Shown: piece by piece, positions 1-9,039 of the stretch
How positions within the stretch are numbered: position 1 is the stretch's first letter
How the letters are laid out: every line of letters starts with the position of its first letter
Assembly (NCBI GenBank): GCA_016699755.1
Contig: CP065009.1
Location: 310,001-374,000, forward strand
Length of the DNA stretch: 64,000 nt
Reading direction: 5' to 3'
Source: Candidatus Peregrinibacteria bacterium
GTDB lineage: Bacteria > Patescibacteriota > Gracilibacteria > CAIRYL01 > GCA-016699755
The notes under the pieces: model-generated
Database searches by the model: none
Told to the model about the DNA's origin: nothing
Seen by the model: the letters and a program-made list of their open reading frames with translations, nothing else
Made by a program: the position numbers and the translations under genes

Positions 1-1
1 G

Positions 2-1480
2 GGGCATGTTGATCATGGAAAAACAAAGATTCTTGATGCCATTCGTCAAACAAAAGTAGCAGAAGGAGAAGCTGGTGGAATTACACAGCATATTGGTGCT
101 TATCAAATTGAAAAAAAAGGTCATCTACTTACCTTTCTCGATACCCCCGGACATGAGGCATTTACTGCAATGCGTGCTCGTGGTGCAAAAACAGCGGATA
201 TCGCAATTCTCGTGGTTGCCGCAGATGAAGGTGTAAAACCACAAACTATTGAGGCAATTCACCATGCGCAGGAGGCGGGACTTCCCATTATTGTTGCCGT
301 TAACAAAATTGACAAACCCGATGCAAATATTGAGAAGGTAAAAGGGGAGCTTGCGGTACACAGTCTTACTTCAGAAGATTGGGGTGGAGATACAGTGTTT
401 GTTCCCGTTTCCGCTCTTCAAAATCAAGGAATTAGTGATCTTCTTGATATGGTTATTTTGCGATCTGAGTTTTTGGAGCTTACGGCAAACCCAAAACGCC
501 TTGCTATAGGAACAATCATCGAATCAAATCTTGATCATTCTCTTGGTCCTGTGGCGACAATTTTAGTGAATACTGGAACACTCTCCGTGGGGAATGATTT
601 TATTTTGGGTGAAGAGGGTGGACGCATAAAAACGATGCTCAATGATGAAGGAAAGAAAGTACAATTTGCTCTTCCTGGAATGCCGGTTCGTATTTCGGGT
701 CTTTCGGAAGTTCCATCAACAGGGGAAATTTTGCAGGTGCTTCCCAATGCGAAGGCAGTTCGTGAGAAAAGAGAAGAACTCCGTTCCCTTCACGACGAAG
801 AAAAGGCGGCAGGAGCGAGTTTGACTGAGATTATGGCAGGCTTACAGCAGGGATCTATAAAATTCCTGAAGCTCGTGCTCAAAACCGATACAGAAGGGTC
901 GCTTGAGGCGGTACGACAAGCGATTGAAAAAATTGAAAGCAAAGAGGTTCGTCCAAAAATTATTCATGCGGCGGTCGGAGGGGTAACAGAGACAGATATT
1001 ATGATGGCGGCGGCAAGTCAGGGAATTGTATTTGGCTTCCATGTTGCCGTTTCTCCAAGGGTGCGTCGTATTGCTGAGAAAGAAAAAGTGGAAGTACAAA
1101 ACTATGAAATCATTTATCAGTTGGTAGATGACATTAGGCAAATTCTTTCAGGACTTTTGGAGCCAGAAGTGGTGGAAGAGGTGTTAGGACAAATTGACGT
1201 GAAGCAGATTTTCTACACAAAAAAGAAGATGATGATTGTAGGATGTCGCATTCGAAAAGGATATGCCGAAAATGGCGCTCTTGTTCGTATTTTTCGTGGC
1301 GAGAATCAAGAAGAGCCAGTGGGACAAGGAAAAATTGCTTCTTTGCAACATTTCGAAAAGAAAGTGCAAAAAATAGAAGAAAATCAAGATTGTGGTATTC
1401 AGTTTGAAGGAAAAATTTCCATAGAAGAAGGAGATCGCCTTGAGGTCTACAAGCTTGAAGAACGTATGCGAACACTCTAA
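2..1480 (+). CDS. infB: Translation initiation factor IF-2, 5'-truncated
   Basis: GTPase that places initiator tRNA on the 30S subunit and promotes subunit joining in the cytoplasm. The frame is open from base 2, so the N-terminus lies outside the window. The visible part begins inside the G domain: GHVDHGKT (G1), DTPGHEAF (G3) and NKID (G4) are all readable, followed by the beta-barrel and C-terminal domains that bind fMet-tRNA. About 492 residues are present and the gene ends in TAA. The neighbour often found downstream, rbfA, is not here; a decayed unrelated gene follows after 20 bases. The identification is very secure. Confidence 0.97.
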   Translation, partial: GHVDHGKTKILDAIRQTKVAEGEAGGITQHIGAYQIEKKGHLLTFLDTPGHEAFTAMRARGAKTADIAILVVAADEGVKPQTIEAIHHAQEAGLPIIVAVNKIDKPDANIEKVKGELAVHSLTSEDWGGDTVFVPVSALQNQGISDLLDMVILRSEFLELTANPKRLAIGTIIESNLDHSLGPVATILVNTGTLSVGNDFILGEEGGRIKTMLNDEGKKVQFALPGMPVRISGLSEVPSTGEILQVLPNAKAVREKREELRSLHDEEKAAGASLTEIMAGLQQGSIKFLKLVLKTDTEGSLEAVRQAIEKIESKEVRPKIIHAAVGGVTETDIMMAAASQGIVFGFHVAVSPRVRRIAEKEKVEVQNYEIIYQLVDDIRQILSGLLEPEVVEEVLGQIDVKQIFYTKKKMMIVGCRIRKGYAENGALVRIFRGENQEEPVGQGKIASLQHFEKKVQKIEENQDCGIQFEGKISIEEGDRLEVYKLEERMRTL

Positions 1481-1500
1481 AAAATCTTTAAGTGTAGAAA

Positions 1501-1917
1501 ATGTATAGTGGATGATGTCTTTGTGGGCATATATCCTTTTCTCTTAATGGAGAGTCGAGCGATCCTCATCTTTGCTATTGTAAAATGTGTCAGAGTTGGT
1601 CGGAAGCGCCGGTTGTTGCATGGGTAATTTTTCCTCTTTCGTCTACTACCTATAAAGGTGAATAGTCAAAACTCTATCGCTCTTCACAAAATACACAGCG
1701 TTGATTTTGTCCTCACTGTGGGAGCGCTCTTTTTGCGCTAGGTGACGGAAGCGATATAATTTGTATGACGACTTCTGTTCTGAATGAGAAAGACACTATT
1801 TTTCCAAAACTTGAGAGTTTTCCTGAAAGCGCGCCGCATGTAAATGAGTACAATAAAGTCTTTTTTCAGAGTCGTTCCGAATTGAAAAAGAGTGTTTCAT
1901 CTACCTGGAAAGGATAA
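1501..1917 (+). pseudogene. Decayed GFA/CENP-V-family zinc protein gene with three in-frame stops
   Basis: One frame of 139 codons reads as a complete member of the GFA family (DUF636, glutathione-dependent formaldehyde-activating-enzyme-like). It shows the family's three cysteine groups: CLCG near codon 6, CYCKMC near codon 25 and FCPHCGSAL near codon 69, plus AWVIFP and YRSS. It is interrupted by TGA at codon 5, TAG at codon 55 and TGA at codon 68, with no frameshift. Both TGA codons sit where relatives commonly have glycine. Because functional genes in this window stop at TGA, I read this as a recently broken gene. A TATAAT at 1755-1760 precedes an ATG at 1765 that would give a 50-residue C-terminal fragment; whether it is made is unknown. 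Confidence 0.7.
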
Positions 1918-1980
1918 AAATATATCTGAAAATCTAAAAACTCACTTTTGACAATTCTTTGTATCAAGAGGATGATGTGG

Positions 1981-2292
1981 ATGATGAAACCTGTTCAGCT
2001 TCTTCATCTTCTCCGGCACGTAGAGCAAACGACAGTCTGTCCACAATGCAGTGCTTCTGTGTTACCGGAAAACGTCCATGTTCTCTCTTCTGTTGGAAAT
2101 TCCGCCGTGCTTCAGCTTTCGTGTCCGCAGTGTCATCACGATTTTTTTGCAAATATTTTTCTTCATCATTCGGATGTGTATTCAGAACTTTCTTCTGAAC
2201 AGGAAGGGGAAAGAGAAATCCTAGAGATGAATTATGCGCATGATGTTCTTTCTCGCGACGTTGTGAACGTATCAGAACTTTTTTCTTCTTAA
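1981..2292 (+). CDS. Small zinc-ribbon protein, function unknown
   Basis: A 103-residue protein with two CPxC knuckles (CPQC near residue 16 and CPQCHHDFF near residue 44), the signature of a zinc ribbon. No enzyme motif is visible. Several ATG codons lie in a row (1972, 1975, 1981, 1984); AAGAGG at 1966-1971 is best spaced for 1981 or 1984, so I chose 1981. The stop is followed at once by the GTG of a lipoprotein gene, so the two are probably cotranscribed. It could be a nucleic-acid-binding or assembly factor, but nothing here decides this. Confidence 0.6.
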   Translation: MMKPVQLLHLLRHVEQTTVCPQCSASVLPENVHVLSSVGNSAVLQLSCPQCHHDFFANIFLHHSDVYSELSSEQEGEREILEMNYAHDVLSRDVVNVSELFSS

Positions 2293-2294
2293 TC

Positions 2295-2822
2295 GTGAGA
2301 TATACCCTCCTTCTCTTTTCACTTCTTCTTCTTTCTGCGTGTGCGTTGTTTCCTGATTCAGCGCAAGAAAAATTGACGATTGTGGGAGATCAAACAAAAG
2401 AAACACTCGGAAAGGGGAAGGAGGCCGCAAAAAAACTTGAAGTAAATGCTCTAAAAATTCGTGATGATGTTCAGCAAAAGGTAGGAGAATTTCAAAAAGC
2501 TGTTCGTGAAGTTCAAGAAGCGCAGGATGCAATTTCCACACTTCTTGGCTCAAATCAATCTTCCTCAGATGTTCCTTTTGATCTTTGTACTGTTGATGAA
2601 GATTGTATTCTTGTTTCCTATGAGGGGTGCTGTTCTTCAGTAATTTCGATAAATCGAAGTTTTGTTTCTAAATATAACGCCCATCCAGAATGGAGTGGAA
2701 AAAACAATACTCCTTCTTGTGTACAAGAGAGGTGTTTAGGAATGTTTGACGAAAATTCTCTTCCGGTGTGTCAGTCAGATGGAGATGGCAAGAAAAGGTG
2801 TGGTCTTATGCCCCCTCCATAA
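2295..2822 (+). CDS. Predicted lipoprotein with a cysteine-rich C-terminus
   Basis: A 175-residue exported protein starting with GTG directly after the preceding stop. The first 16 residues form a lipoprotein signal ending in the lipobox LLSAC, so the mature protein is probably lipid-anchored at Cys16. Residues about 25-90 are rich in Lys, Glu and Gln and look like an amphipathic helix or coiled coil. The last 80 residues hold eight or more cysteines, including a CC pair, suggesting a small disulfide-stabilised extracellular domain. I recognise no named family. The 3' end overlaps the convergent membrane-protein gene by 17 bases. Confidence 0.65.
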   Translation: MRYTLLLFSLLLLSACALFPDSAQEKLTIVGDQTKETLGKGKEAAKKLEVNALKIRDDVQQKVGEFQKAVREVQEAQDAISTLLGSNQSSSDVPFDLCTVDEDCILVSYEGCCSSVISINRSFVSKYNAHPEWSGKNNTPSCVQERCLGMFDENSLPVCQSDGDGKKRCGLMPPP

Positions 2823-3102
2823 CACTTGATTTTTGTTTTATCCCAAAAGAGCTTAGGAGTTTTACTGTCATGGAAAATCCAGTGAGAGCAAAAAGAATTT
2901 GCATTGCTCCAAAGAACATCAACACCAAGTAAAATGCCGGATGAAAAACGATCCCCAAAAAGATAAAAATAAAATTAGTCGCTCCACTTATTAAAAAAAG
3001 GAATCGTTCGATGTACCACTTATCGAGTGGCCAGTCGAATCCCTCTATGGGTTCAGTTGCTTTTTTTTCAACATCAGCAATAATTTCTGTTATTTTCTTC
3101 AT
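2806..3102 (-). CDS. Small membrane protein, DUF2892-like
   Basis: A 98-residue protein with a soluble N-terminus and two hydrophobic helices (about residues 33-50 and 54-75). The pattern ERFLFLISG, a second helix, then LTGF near the C-terminus resembles the DUF2892 inner-membrane family (YgaP membrane-part-like), whose function is mostly unknown. It converges on and slightly overlaps the lipoprotein gene. The family assignment is tentative; membrane location is clear. Confidence 0.5.
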   Translation of the reverse strand: MKKITEIIADVEKKATEPIEGFDWPLDKWYIERFLFLISGATNFIFIFLGIVFHPAFYLVLMFFGAMQILFALTGFSMTVKLLSSFGIKQKSSVMEGA

Positions 3103-3164
3103 TGTATTTTTGGAAAGACATTCTGTACTATATCATTTTTTTAGTGATTTTTAAATGCCAACAG

Positions 3165-3193
3165 TTGACATTTATTTTTTAAGGTATTAAAAG
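3165..3193 (+). promoter_or_regulatory. Promoter, sigma-70-like
   Basis: TTGACA at 3165-3170, a 17-base spacer and TAAAAG at 3188-3193, about 20 bases before the ATG at 3214. The -35 is perfect and the -10 weak; TATTAA at 3185 is an alternative. Confidence 0.45.
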
Positions 3194-3213
3194 GGAATTC
3201 ATATCAATTTTCT

Positions 3214-4029
3214 ATGAAAAGAAATGGGAGTTCTCTCAGAAATCTTCTTCTATTTTCACTTCTTCTTTTTCTCTTGAGCTTCTTTTTGAGAGGAGTGTCA
3301 TTGGGAGAGGAGGGTAATTTTCAAAAGAGTGCTAAAAATGGTGTTTTCGATTCCGTGCTCTTTTTTCATCAATTTCAACAGCAAATTCCTCTTTTTTCTG
3401 CTCTCTCTGGAGTTCGGGAGAGCTCAATTCTCGTTTCTGTTTTGAATAATGCAAATTTTTCTTCCGCTTTTTTGGGAGTTCAAGATTCAGTTAGTCTTTC
3501 TACTTTGCCACTTGAAAGCCCAGACATCTTTTCGGAAGAATTTGCTTTTCTACGGTCTGCGCAAAATCTTCTTCGACTTGATATTCGAAATGAAATTCTC
3601 TCTACTCCATATCGGACTAATCGTTTTCAGCGCTTAGAAACTGATTTTCAAACATCCTTATCTCGCGGAAACTATCTCTTCCAACGTTTACAACAACAAG
3701 AATCGCGCTTAAGATCTCTTTCTGAGTCTTCTCGACAAGAATCTGAGCAATTTCGAAAAGAATTTTCTCAACGTATGGAGGCACTTGATGCAAAAGGAGT
3801 TCAGCAGGCAATAACAAACTTTACGGATTCTGATAAAAATATTATCGAAAAGAACGCAGAGCTTGTTCGAATTATTCGTCTTGAAGAGCAAATTTCTCCG
3901 CTTCTTTCTGCTCTTCAGGTTCGTGAATCGGCGATGCTCAAAAATCGTGATGCCCTTCTTGCTGGAGTTCAAATGGATGCACAAACAGCTCGTTCCCTCG
4001 GACTCTTTTTTTCTGAATCAGAAAAATAA
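3214..4029 (+). CDS. Membrane-anchored coiled-coil protein, unknown
   Basis: A 271-residue protein with a hydrophobic segment at residues 10-28 that acts as a signal or anchor. The rest is helical, with a Gln/Glu/Arg-rich region (about 145-215) that looks like a coiled coil. No catalytic motif or known domain is recognisable. It has its own promoter and lies 72 bases before the PP2C-like membrane protein gene, in the same direction, so a shared envelope role is plausible but unproven. Confidence 0.5.
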   Translation: MKRNGSSLRNLLLFSLLLFLLSFFLRGVSLGEEGNFQKSAKNGVFDSVLFFHQFQQQIPLFSALSGVRESSILVSVLNNANFSSAFLGVQDSVSLSTLPLESPDIFSEEFAFLRSAQNLLRLDIRNEILSTPYRTNRFQRLETDFQTSLSRGNYLFQRLQQQESRLRSLSESSRQESEQFRKEFSQRMEALDAKGVQQAITNFTDSDKNIIEKNAELVRIIRLEEQISPLLSALQVRESAMLKNRDALLAGVQMDAQTARSLGLFFSESEK

Positions 4030-4101
4030 TATATTTTTTACCATTAGTGATGAATTTTATCACATAAAATAGTTTTCCACTTTTTACTATTACTCAGCAG
4101 A

Positions 4102-6081
4102 ATGCCGTTTCTGAGTGATAAAAAAAGAAAAGAAACAGAAGAAAAACCAAGACTTGTTTTTTTTAGAGAAAGCAGAGAAAATGTGAAACGATTCTTTTTT
4201 TGGTGCATGGGATTTAAGGTATTTTCAGCACTTCGTCAGGAGGAAAAGGGGGGAGCATTTGTTCGGGTGTTTGAGAAAAAAGTTGGAGATCAACAGCTTT
4301 GGGTTGTTGGTCATTTTCCTGAGTCTAGCCACATGGCGGATGAAGTTCTTCGAGTCATTCGTGATATTGCTGTTTCAAAGATTCTCGATGACCATATTGG
4401 TGATGAGCAGGACATGTTTGAGTCTGTTCTCAAGGTGGTAAATGAGAAGCTTTCAGAAATGCTTTCAGAAGAAGAGGCGGAGAGTATTTTACGAAATGGG
4501 AGTATGCTCATTTCCTTTCTCTCTGGAGACCTTCTCCTTCTCTCAAATTACGGTCAAGGGGAGGTATTCCTTCTTCGTGAGAGTGCGCTTCTTGAGGTTT
4601 CTGAGGGGATTTCTCCCGTGATGACTGGAACTGATTTTTTCCAAAATGTAAGTAGTGGTGATCTCCAAAATGGAGATCGTATTGTTATTTCTACTGTTCG
4701 TTTACAGAGATTTGTAACAGAGCGCCATCTTTCTCGAATTCTTTCGGACGGGGGAGTGACAGAGTCGCTTGAGAGTATATCCTCTTGTATTGATCCTCAG
4801 GAAGGATACGGGCTTTTGGTGATGAATATCAAAACGGCTGATCCGCTTCCTTTCCCAGAAGAGCGCTCTATGAATGATCGCACTTCCATTTCCCCAGGGA
4901 GAAGAACGAGCCCCGTTACCCAATTTTCAGAAATTGCCAATCGTTTTTCTGAAGATGTTTTGCAACGTGCAAAGGCACTTCCTTCTTCTCTGCTTTTGTT
5001 GGGAGGTGCTGTTATTTTGGCGCTCCTCCTTCTTTTTCTCTTTTTTTCTCTTCTTTCAAAAGAGCAGGATACACGTCAATCGAGTGAGTTTTCTGAGTTT
5101 GTAAAAAATGTGGAACAAGATTTTTCCAATGTAGACACACGAGTTATTGAAGGAAAAACTGATCAGGCGAATCTTCTTCTTGATGCCATTGAGCAAAATG
5201 CTCGAAAAATGTTGGAACAACGTGTTGACCTCGCAAATGCGGAAAAAATACTCACACATGTTCAGGAGCAACGAGAAAGTGTGAACCATATTATGCGGAT
5301 TACAAATCCAGAGGTATTTTCTGATCTTCGTCCACTAAAATCTGATATTTCTACAAAGGGCATCTCCTTTTTAAAGAACGAATTTTTAGTATACGACAAA
5401 AATTCTCTTTATCGTATTCTTGCTTCTACTACCCATCCTGAAAATGTTGGTGTGCTAAGCGCTTCTGATAAGGTTCAGTTTTTGACCGCCCTTTCTTCAA
5501 AAGATGAACTTGTTTTTGTTACGGAAAACGGAAGCGTTTTTGAGTGGCAAAATGGTCAAGTGATTTCTGCTGATACGGCAGATAAAACGTGGAAAACGGC
5601 GAGTGATATTGGTGTTTTTAGTAAGTTTCTCTATTTTTTGAGCCCTTCTGACAATCAGATATGGAAATACGAACGTCGAGAGAGTGGATTTACTATCCCT
5701 GAGGGGTGGATAACCGATGAAACAGTGAATATTTCTGATGCCATTTCCTTTGCTATTGACGGAAGTGTTTTTGTTCTCCTGAAGGATGGAACAATTCAGA
5801 AATACCATCGAGGAGAGTCGCAACCATACGAAGTAAAGGGAACTCCCGGAGGAGCGCTTTTGGGAAGCAAAATCTTTACGAATGACACACTTGCGTCGCT
5901 GTTTGTTCTCGATCCTAAGGAGAAACGAATATTTATTTATGAGAAATACGAAAATGAGGCAGTATACAAGAAACAAATCGTCATTGAGAATACTGAACCG
6001 ATTGTCGATTTTTATGTTGTCGGGAATACAATTTATCTTCTTGGACAACAACAAATATATAGTGTCACCATTCCTGAGTAG
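4102..6081 (+). CDS. PP2C-like domain / membrane helix / beta-propeller-like protein
   Basis: A 659-residue, three-part protein. Residues about 40-250 resemble a PPM/PP2C-type phosphatase fold: a serving strand LLLLSNYGQGEVFLLRE and a late GDRIVISTVRL stretch, like the family's GDxxLLxSDGL, but the usual metal-binding DG is replaced by STVRL, so activity is doubtful. One transmembrane helix follows (about 294-316), then a short coiled coil (about 330-395) and a C-terminal region of repeated beta strands (about 420-659) resembling a propeller. This layout suggests a cytoplasmic regulatory domain linked to an extracytoplasmic sensor. The assignment rests on pattern only; an inactive phosphatase or scaffold is possible. 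Confidence 0.5.
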   Translation: MPFLSDKKRKETEEKPRLVFFRESRENVKRFFFWCMGFKVFSALRQEEKGGAFVRVFEKKVGDQQLWVVGHFPESSHMADEVLRVIRDIAVSKILDDHIGDEQDMFESVLKVVNEKLSEMLSEEEAESILRNGSMLISFLSGDLLLLSNYGQGEVFLLRESALLEVSEGISPVMTGTDFFQNVSSGDLQNGDRIVISTVRLQRFVTERHLSRILSDGGVTESLESISSCIDPQEGYGLLVMNIKTADPLPFPEERSMNDRTSISPGRRTSPVTQFSEIANRFSEDVLQRAKALPSSLLLLGGAVILALLLLFLFFSLLSKEQDTRQSSEFSEFVKNVEQDFSNVDTRVIEGKTDQANLLLDAIEQNARKMLEQRVDLANAEKILTHVQEQRESVNHIMRITNPEVFSDLRPLKSDISTKGISFLKNEFLVYDKNSLYRILASTTHPENVGVLSASDKVQFLTALSSKDELVFVTENGSVFEWQNGQVISADTADKTWKTASDIGVFSKFLYFLSPSDNQIWKYERRESGFTIPEGWITDETVNISDAISFAIDGSVFVLLKDGTIQKYHRGESQPYEVKGTPGGALLGSKIFTNDTLASLFVLDPKEKRIFIYEKYENEAVYKKQIVIENTEPIVDFYVVGNTIYLLGQQQIYSVTIPE

Positions 6082-6127
6082 GTTTTGGAAAATCTCTGAT
6101 ATTTCTTGAGAAGAAAATAGCGATAGA

Positions 6128-7525
6128 CTACGTTCTTTTCTCAAGAAGTGCTACGGTCTCTACGTGTGGAGTGTTTGGAAAGAGGTCGTGAGGACGAGCT
6201 TTTGTGAGTTTCCATCCAAATTCGTTTGCTTCTAAAATATCTCGGGCAAGTGTTGCGGGATTACATGAAACAAGGATTATTTTTTTTGCAGAAGTGGAGA
6301 AGAGGCTTTTCCGAACTTTTTTTGGGAGTCCGTTTCGTGGGGGGTCAGTCACTACGACATGCGGTGCAAAGTCGATAAGTGTTTCAGGGAGAATGCTTTC
6401 TACCGAACCAACGATAAATTCGGTATTATTGATGGCATTCCTTTTTGCATTTTCTCTGGCATTTTGAATTGCCTCCGGAATAACCTCTACTCCTAAGACG
6501 CGTTTTGCAGAAGATGCGAGTGCGAGTGCAATGCTTCCTGTTCCACAAAATGCATCAAGAACCCTTTCTCCTTCTTGTATATCTGCGCATTCCTTAATGC
6601 TTTCCATAAGTTTTTCAGCAGATTCTGTATTCACCTGAAAAAATGCGTTTCCTGAAATGCGAAAATGAGTGCCACACCATATTTCTTCTAATACGTCTTC
6701 TCCAAAAAGTGTTTCGGTTGGCGCATCAAAGCCAGCAACTGAAACCCCCGAATGAAGCACAACAGCTATTCCTGAAATGTTTGGAATTTCCTTTAATAAA
6801 GCAGAAACAATCGGATTCCAGAATGATCTTTCCTTTTTTTCTGATACGACAATACGCACCAAAATATTCCCTGTTCGTTCTGAATTTCGAAGAATAAGAT
6901 TCCGCCAAAATCCTTTATGTATAATGGGGTTCCAGACAGGAAGCTCTGAAGAGAGCGCAAATTCCTCTATTTTTTGAACAATTTTTGAGAAAATTTCTGG
7001 TGAAAGACAGGTACCTAAGCATCGTACAATTTCCCTCCAGTTTCCGCGTTTATGGAGACCAAGACCAGGATTTTCATCGTGATGCTTAATAGATCCGTCT
7101 GAAAGAATCTCTTTTCGCATTCGGGAATATCCAAATGAGAATTCCATTTTATTTCGATAACGAAATATTTTGGGACTGGGAACAATGGGGTCGACAATAC
7201 TGTTTTTCTGTTTTGCAATACGTTCTAGAGAATCTTTTACAAATTGTGCTTTCCAGTGCAATTGTTCGTCGTAGGCAATGTGTTGCCATGGAGCACCTCC
7301 TGAAAGGGGAAATTCTGCATCGCAAGGAGGAATATAATGTGGCGATTCTTCGAGCACCTCCTGAATTTCTCCAAAAAACGCTTGTTTTTTTCGATGAGTG
7401 ATGCGAAAGCGGACAATCTGTCCTGGAATACCAAGAGGAAGAAAAATAACCTTTTCTTCATGTTTGACAATACCACTTCCATCTGAAGAAAGTCCTATAA
7501 CTTGTGATTTCATGTTGTTTTCCAT
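6128..7525 (-). CDS. rlmD: 23S rRNA (uracil-5-)-methyltransferase, RlmD/RumA-like
   Basis: SAM-dependent enzyme that makes 5-methyluridine in 23S rRNA (or tRNA in the sister TrmA group). The 465 residues run TRAM-like N-terminus, central domain and Rossmann methyltransferase domain. Visible motifs: LDAFCGTGSIAL (SAM binding), TDPPRNGL and the catalytic-cysteine motif SCNPATLARD near residue 420. The Fe-S cysteine cluster typical of RlmD is incomplete: the usual CGGC next to QHxxY reads SGGA here, leaving only PPC just before it and a later VRC. It has probably lost the cluster. Family confidence is high; the exact modified base is uncertain. Confidence 0.85.
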   Translation of the reverse strand: MENNMKSQVIGLSSDGSGIVKHEEKVIFLPLGIPGQIVRFRITHRKKQAFFGEIQEVLEESPHYIPPCDAEFPLSGGAPWQHIAYDEQLHWKAQFVKDSLERIAKQKNSIVDPIVPSPKIFRYRNKMEFSFGYSRMRKEILSDGSIKHHDENPGLGLHKRGNWREIVRCLGTCLSPEIFSKIVQKIEEFALSSELPVWNPIIHKGFWRNLILRNSERTGNILVRIVVSEKKERSFWNPIVSALLKEIPNISGIAVVLHSGVSVAGFDAPTETLFGEDVLEEIWCGTHFRISGNAFFQVNTESAEKLMESIKECADIQEGERVLDAFCGTGSIALALASSAKRVLGVEVIPEAIQNARENAKRNAINNTEFIVGSVESILPETLIDFAPHVVVTDPPRNGLPKKVRKSLFSTSAKKIILVSCNPATLARDILEANEFGWKLTKARPHDLFPNTPHVETVALLEKRT

Positions 7526-7564
7526 TCTTTTTGTGGAGAGATATATGACAAGTTTTGGGAGTGA

Positions 7565-9010
7565 CTAAAAGTTCACTAAAAAGAGAACGACAAGACCTAT
7601 GGTCACGAGTGATCCAAAAGAGTATCCCAATATTTTCCCATGTGAAAGCCGTACGTGAATAGTAAGTCCGGCAAAAATAAGGAACACAGATCCTGTGATC
7701 ATAAAAGGAAATGAGCTTGTAACCGATCGCCATAAAAAATCATAGAACGAAGATTCATTTCCCCATTTCACAAGGGCAAAAACAGTTATATAAAAAAAAG
7801 AAACATAGAAAGCAAGAAGCCATCCAAAAAAGAGACGAAGTTCTCGAAAAAACCGATATGAAAGATTTATGTGGTAGTCGCGTTGTTCCTCTTTTTTTTT
7901 ATTTTCCTCCTCTTTCATTGTTTCCTCCTGTTCCGCATTCATTTTTTCTCCTTTCGCAATGAGTTTTGCTCTTGAGGCACTAACAACATCTGAGAGCTCT
8001 TGAAATGTCTCGACGAGACTATGAAGATGTTCTTTTCGGGCGGCATTACTCTTTGTAAAAATAATGCGCCGTATCGTTCGAAAAATTTTTCGAGTTGAAT
8101 GAATGATGAGTTTTGTCCGAATGGCGGCAGGGTTTGTTTGAAGAAACCCTTGTGGTTTTTCCTCTCTGTGCTTTTGTTTTTTCCCGAGTGCTTTTGCGAG
8201 GCGTTCGGAGAGTTTTCCGAGACGCGATGTTGTTCCCGCATTTTTTGATCTGAGGTAATAGTCTTCAACATTTACTTCTTGTTTTTCACGCTCCTCTTTT
8301 TCTCCTCTTATGCCACCCTCTTCACTCACCTCTGTGCCCCCATGCTCCTGCTGAGCCTTATCAATAAGATCGAGGAGTTCATCTGCAAGATCTTGAATAT
8401 ATTTTAGGTTATTACTGAGGCGAAGACGCATAAGATTATCTACGCGGATTTTGATTTCGTGGTACTCGTTTCCCGTCATCTGATCCTGATAGCCCTTCAT
8501 TACCTCCTCTGCCCTTTTGGCGATTTTTTCTACACTTTTAATAAGTTCTTTTTTTGTTTGTAAAAAATATTCATTCTTCTTCTCGTCCGATCCTGCCAAA
8601 TCATTTTCCGGTTCTTTTGGGGCAATACCATATTTCTCAAAAACCTCATCAGAAAGTTCTTTAAGCCCCTCCTTTCCTTTTTCTTCTCGAAGTTGTTCTG
8701 GAACACTTGTTTCACAAAGCGATATGACCCGAAAGCCATATTCTGAGATAAGGCGAATGTATGCGGTTTCACGAGATTTTGCATTAATGGTTCCTGCAGT
8801 TTCTTTCCCTTTAACATCGACAACATGAAAGTAGAACGACATTGATCCTGTTTCTTCTTCTGCAATTTCTTCGTTTGTTTTCTCAATAAAAACTACAGAA
8901 AGCCCCATAGCATGAAGTTTTGCTCGTGCTTCTTTTTCGTCTTTTGCCGCTAAAACTCCTGTAAGTTTTCGGTTTTCTTGGTTGAGGGTGATATACTTAA
9001 ACTTTTCCAT
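7565..9010 (-). CDS. Membrane protein with two GspF-N-like repeats and a coiled coil
   Basis: A 481-residue protein. The N-terminus carries two similar beta units (residues about 3-43 and 58-98) with the pattern aromatic strand, G.I.A, E-A--L---G--V, which resembles the small repeated motif in type II secretion/type IV pilus F proteins (GspF/PilC). Instead of GspF membrane domains, a long charged helical region (about 105-370) follows, then three hydrophobic helices near 395-480. It lies between rlmD and ruvB on the same strand. A role in an envelope or pilus-like machine is only a guess. Confidence 0.45.
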   Translation of the reverse strand: MEKFKYITLNQENRKLTGVLAAKDEKEARAKLHAMGLSVVFIEKTNEEIAEEETGSMSFYFHVVDVKGKETAGTINAKSRETAYIRLISEYGFRVISLCETSVPEQLREEKGKEGLKELSDEVFEKYGIAPKEPENDLAGSDEKKNEYFLQTKKELIKSVEKIAKRAEEVMKGYQDQMTGNEYHEIKIRVDNLMRLRLSNNLKYIQDLADELLDLIDKAQQEHGGTEVSEEGGIRGEKEEREKQEVNVEDYYLRSKNAGTTSRLGKLSERLAKALGKKQKHREEKPQGFLQTNPAAIRTKLIIHSTRKIFRTIRRIIFTKSNAARKEHLHSLVETFQELSDVVSASRAKLIAKGEKMNAEQEETMKEEENKKKEEQRDYHINLSYRFFRELRLFFGWLLAFYVSFFYITVFALVKWGNESSFYDFLWRSVTSSFPFMITGSVFLIFAGLTIHVRLSHGKILGYSFGSLVTIGLVVLFLVNF

Positions 9011-9039
9011 GTGACTCGGGAAATTTTCTTTTTCCTATT

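Noticed and set aside
5497..6144. A 215-codon antisense frame within the PP2C-like gene
   Set aside because: It lies opposite a clearly coding frame and shows no family pattern; antisense shadows are common here.
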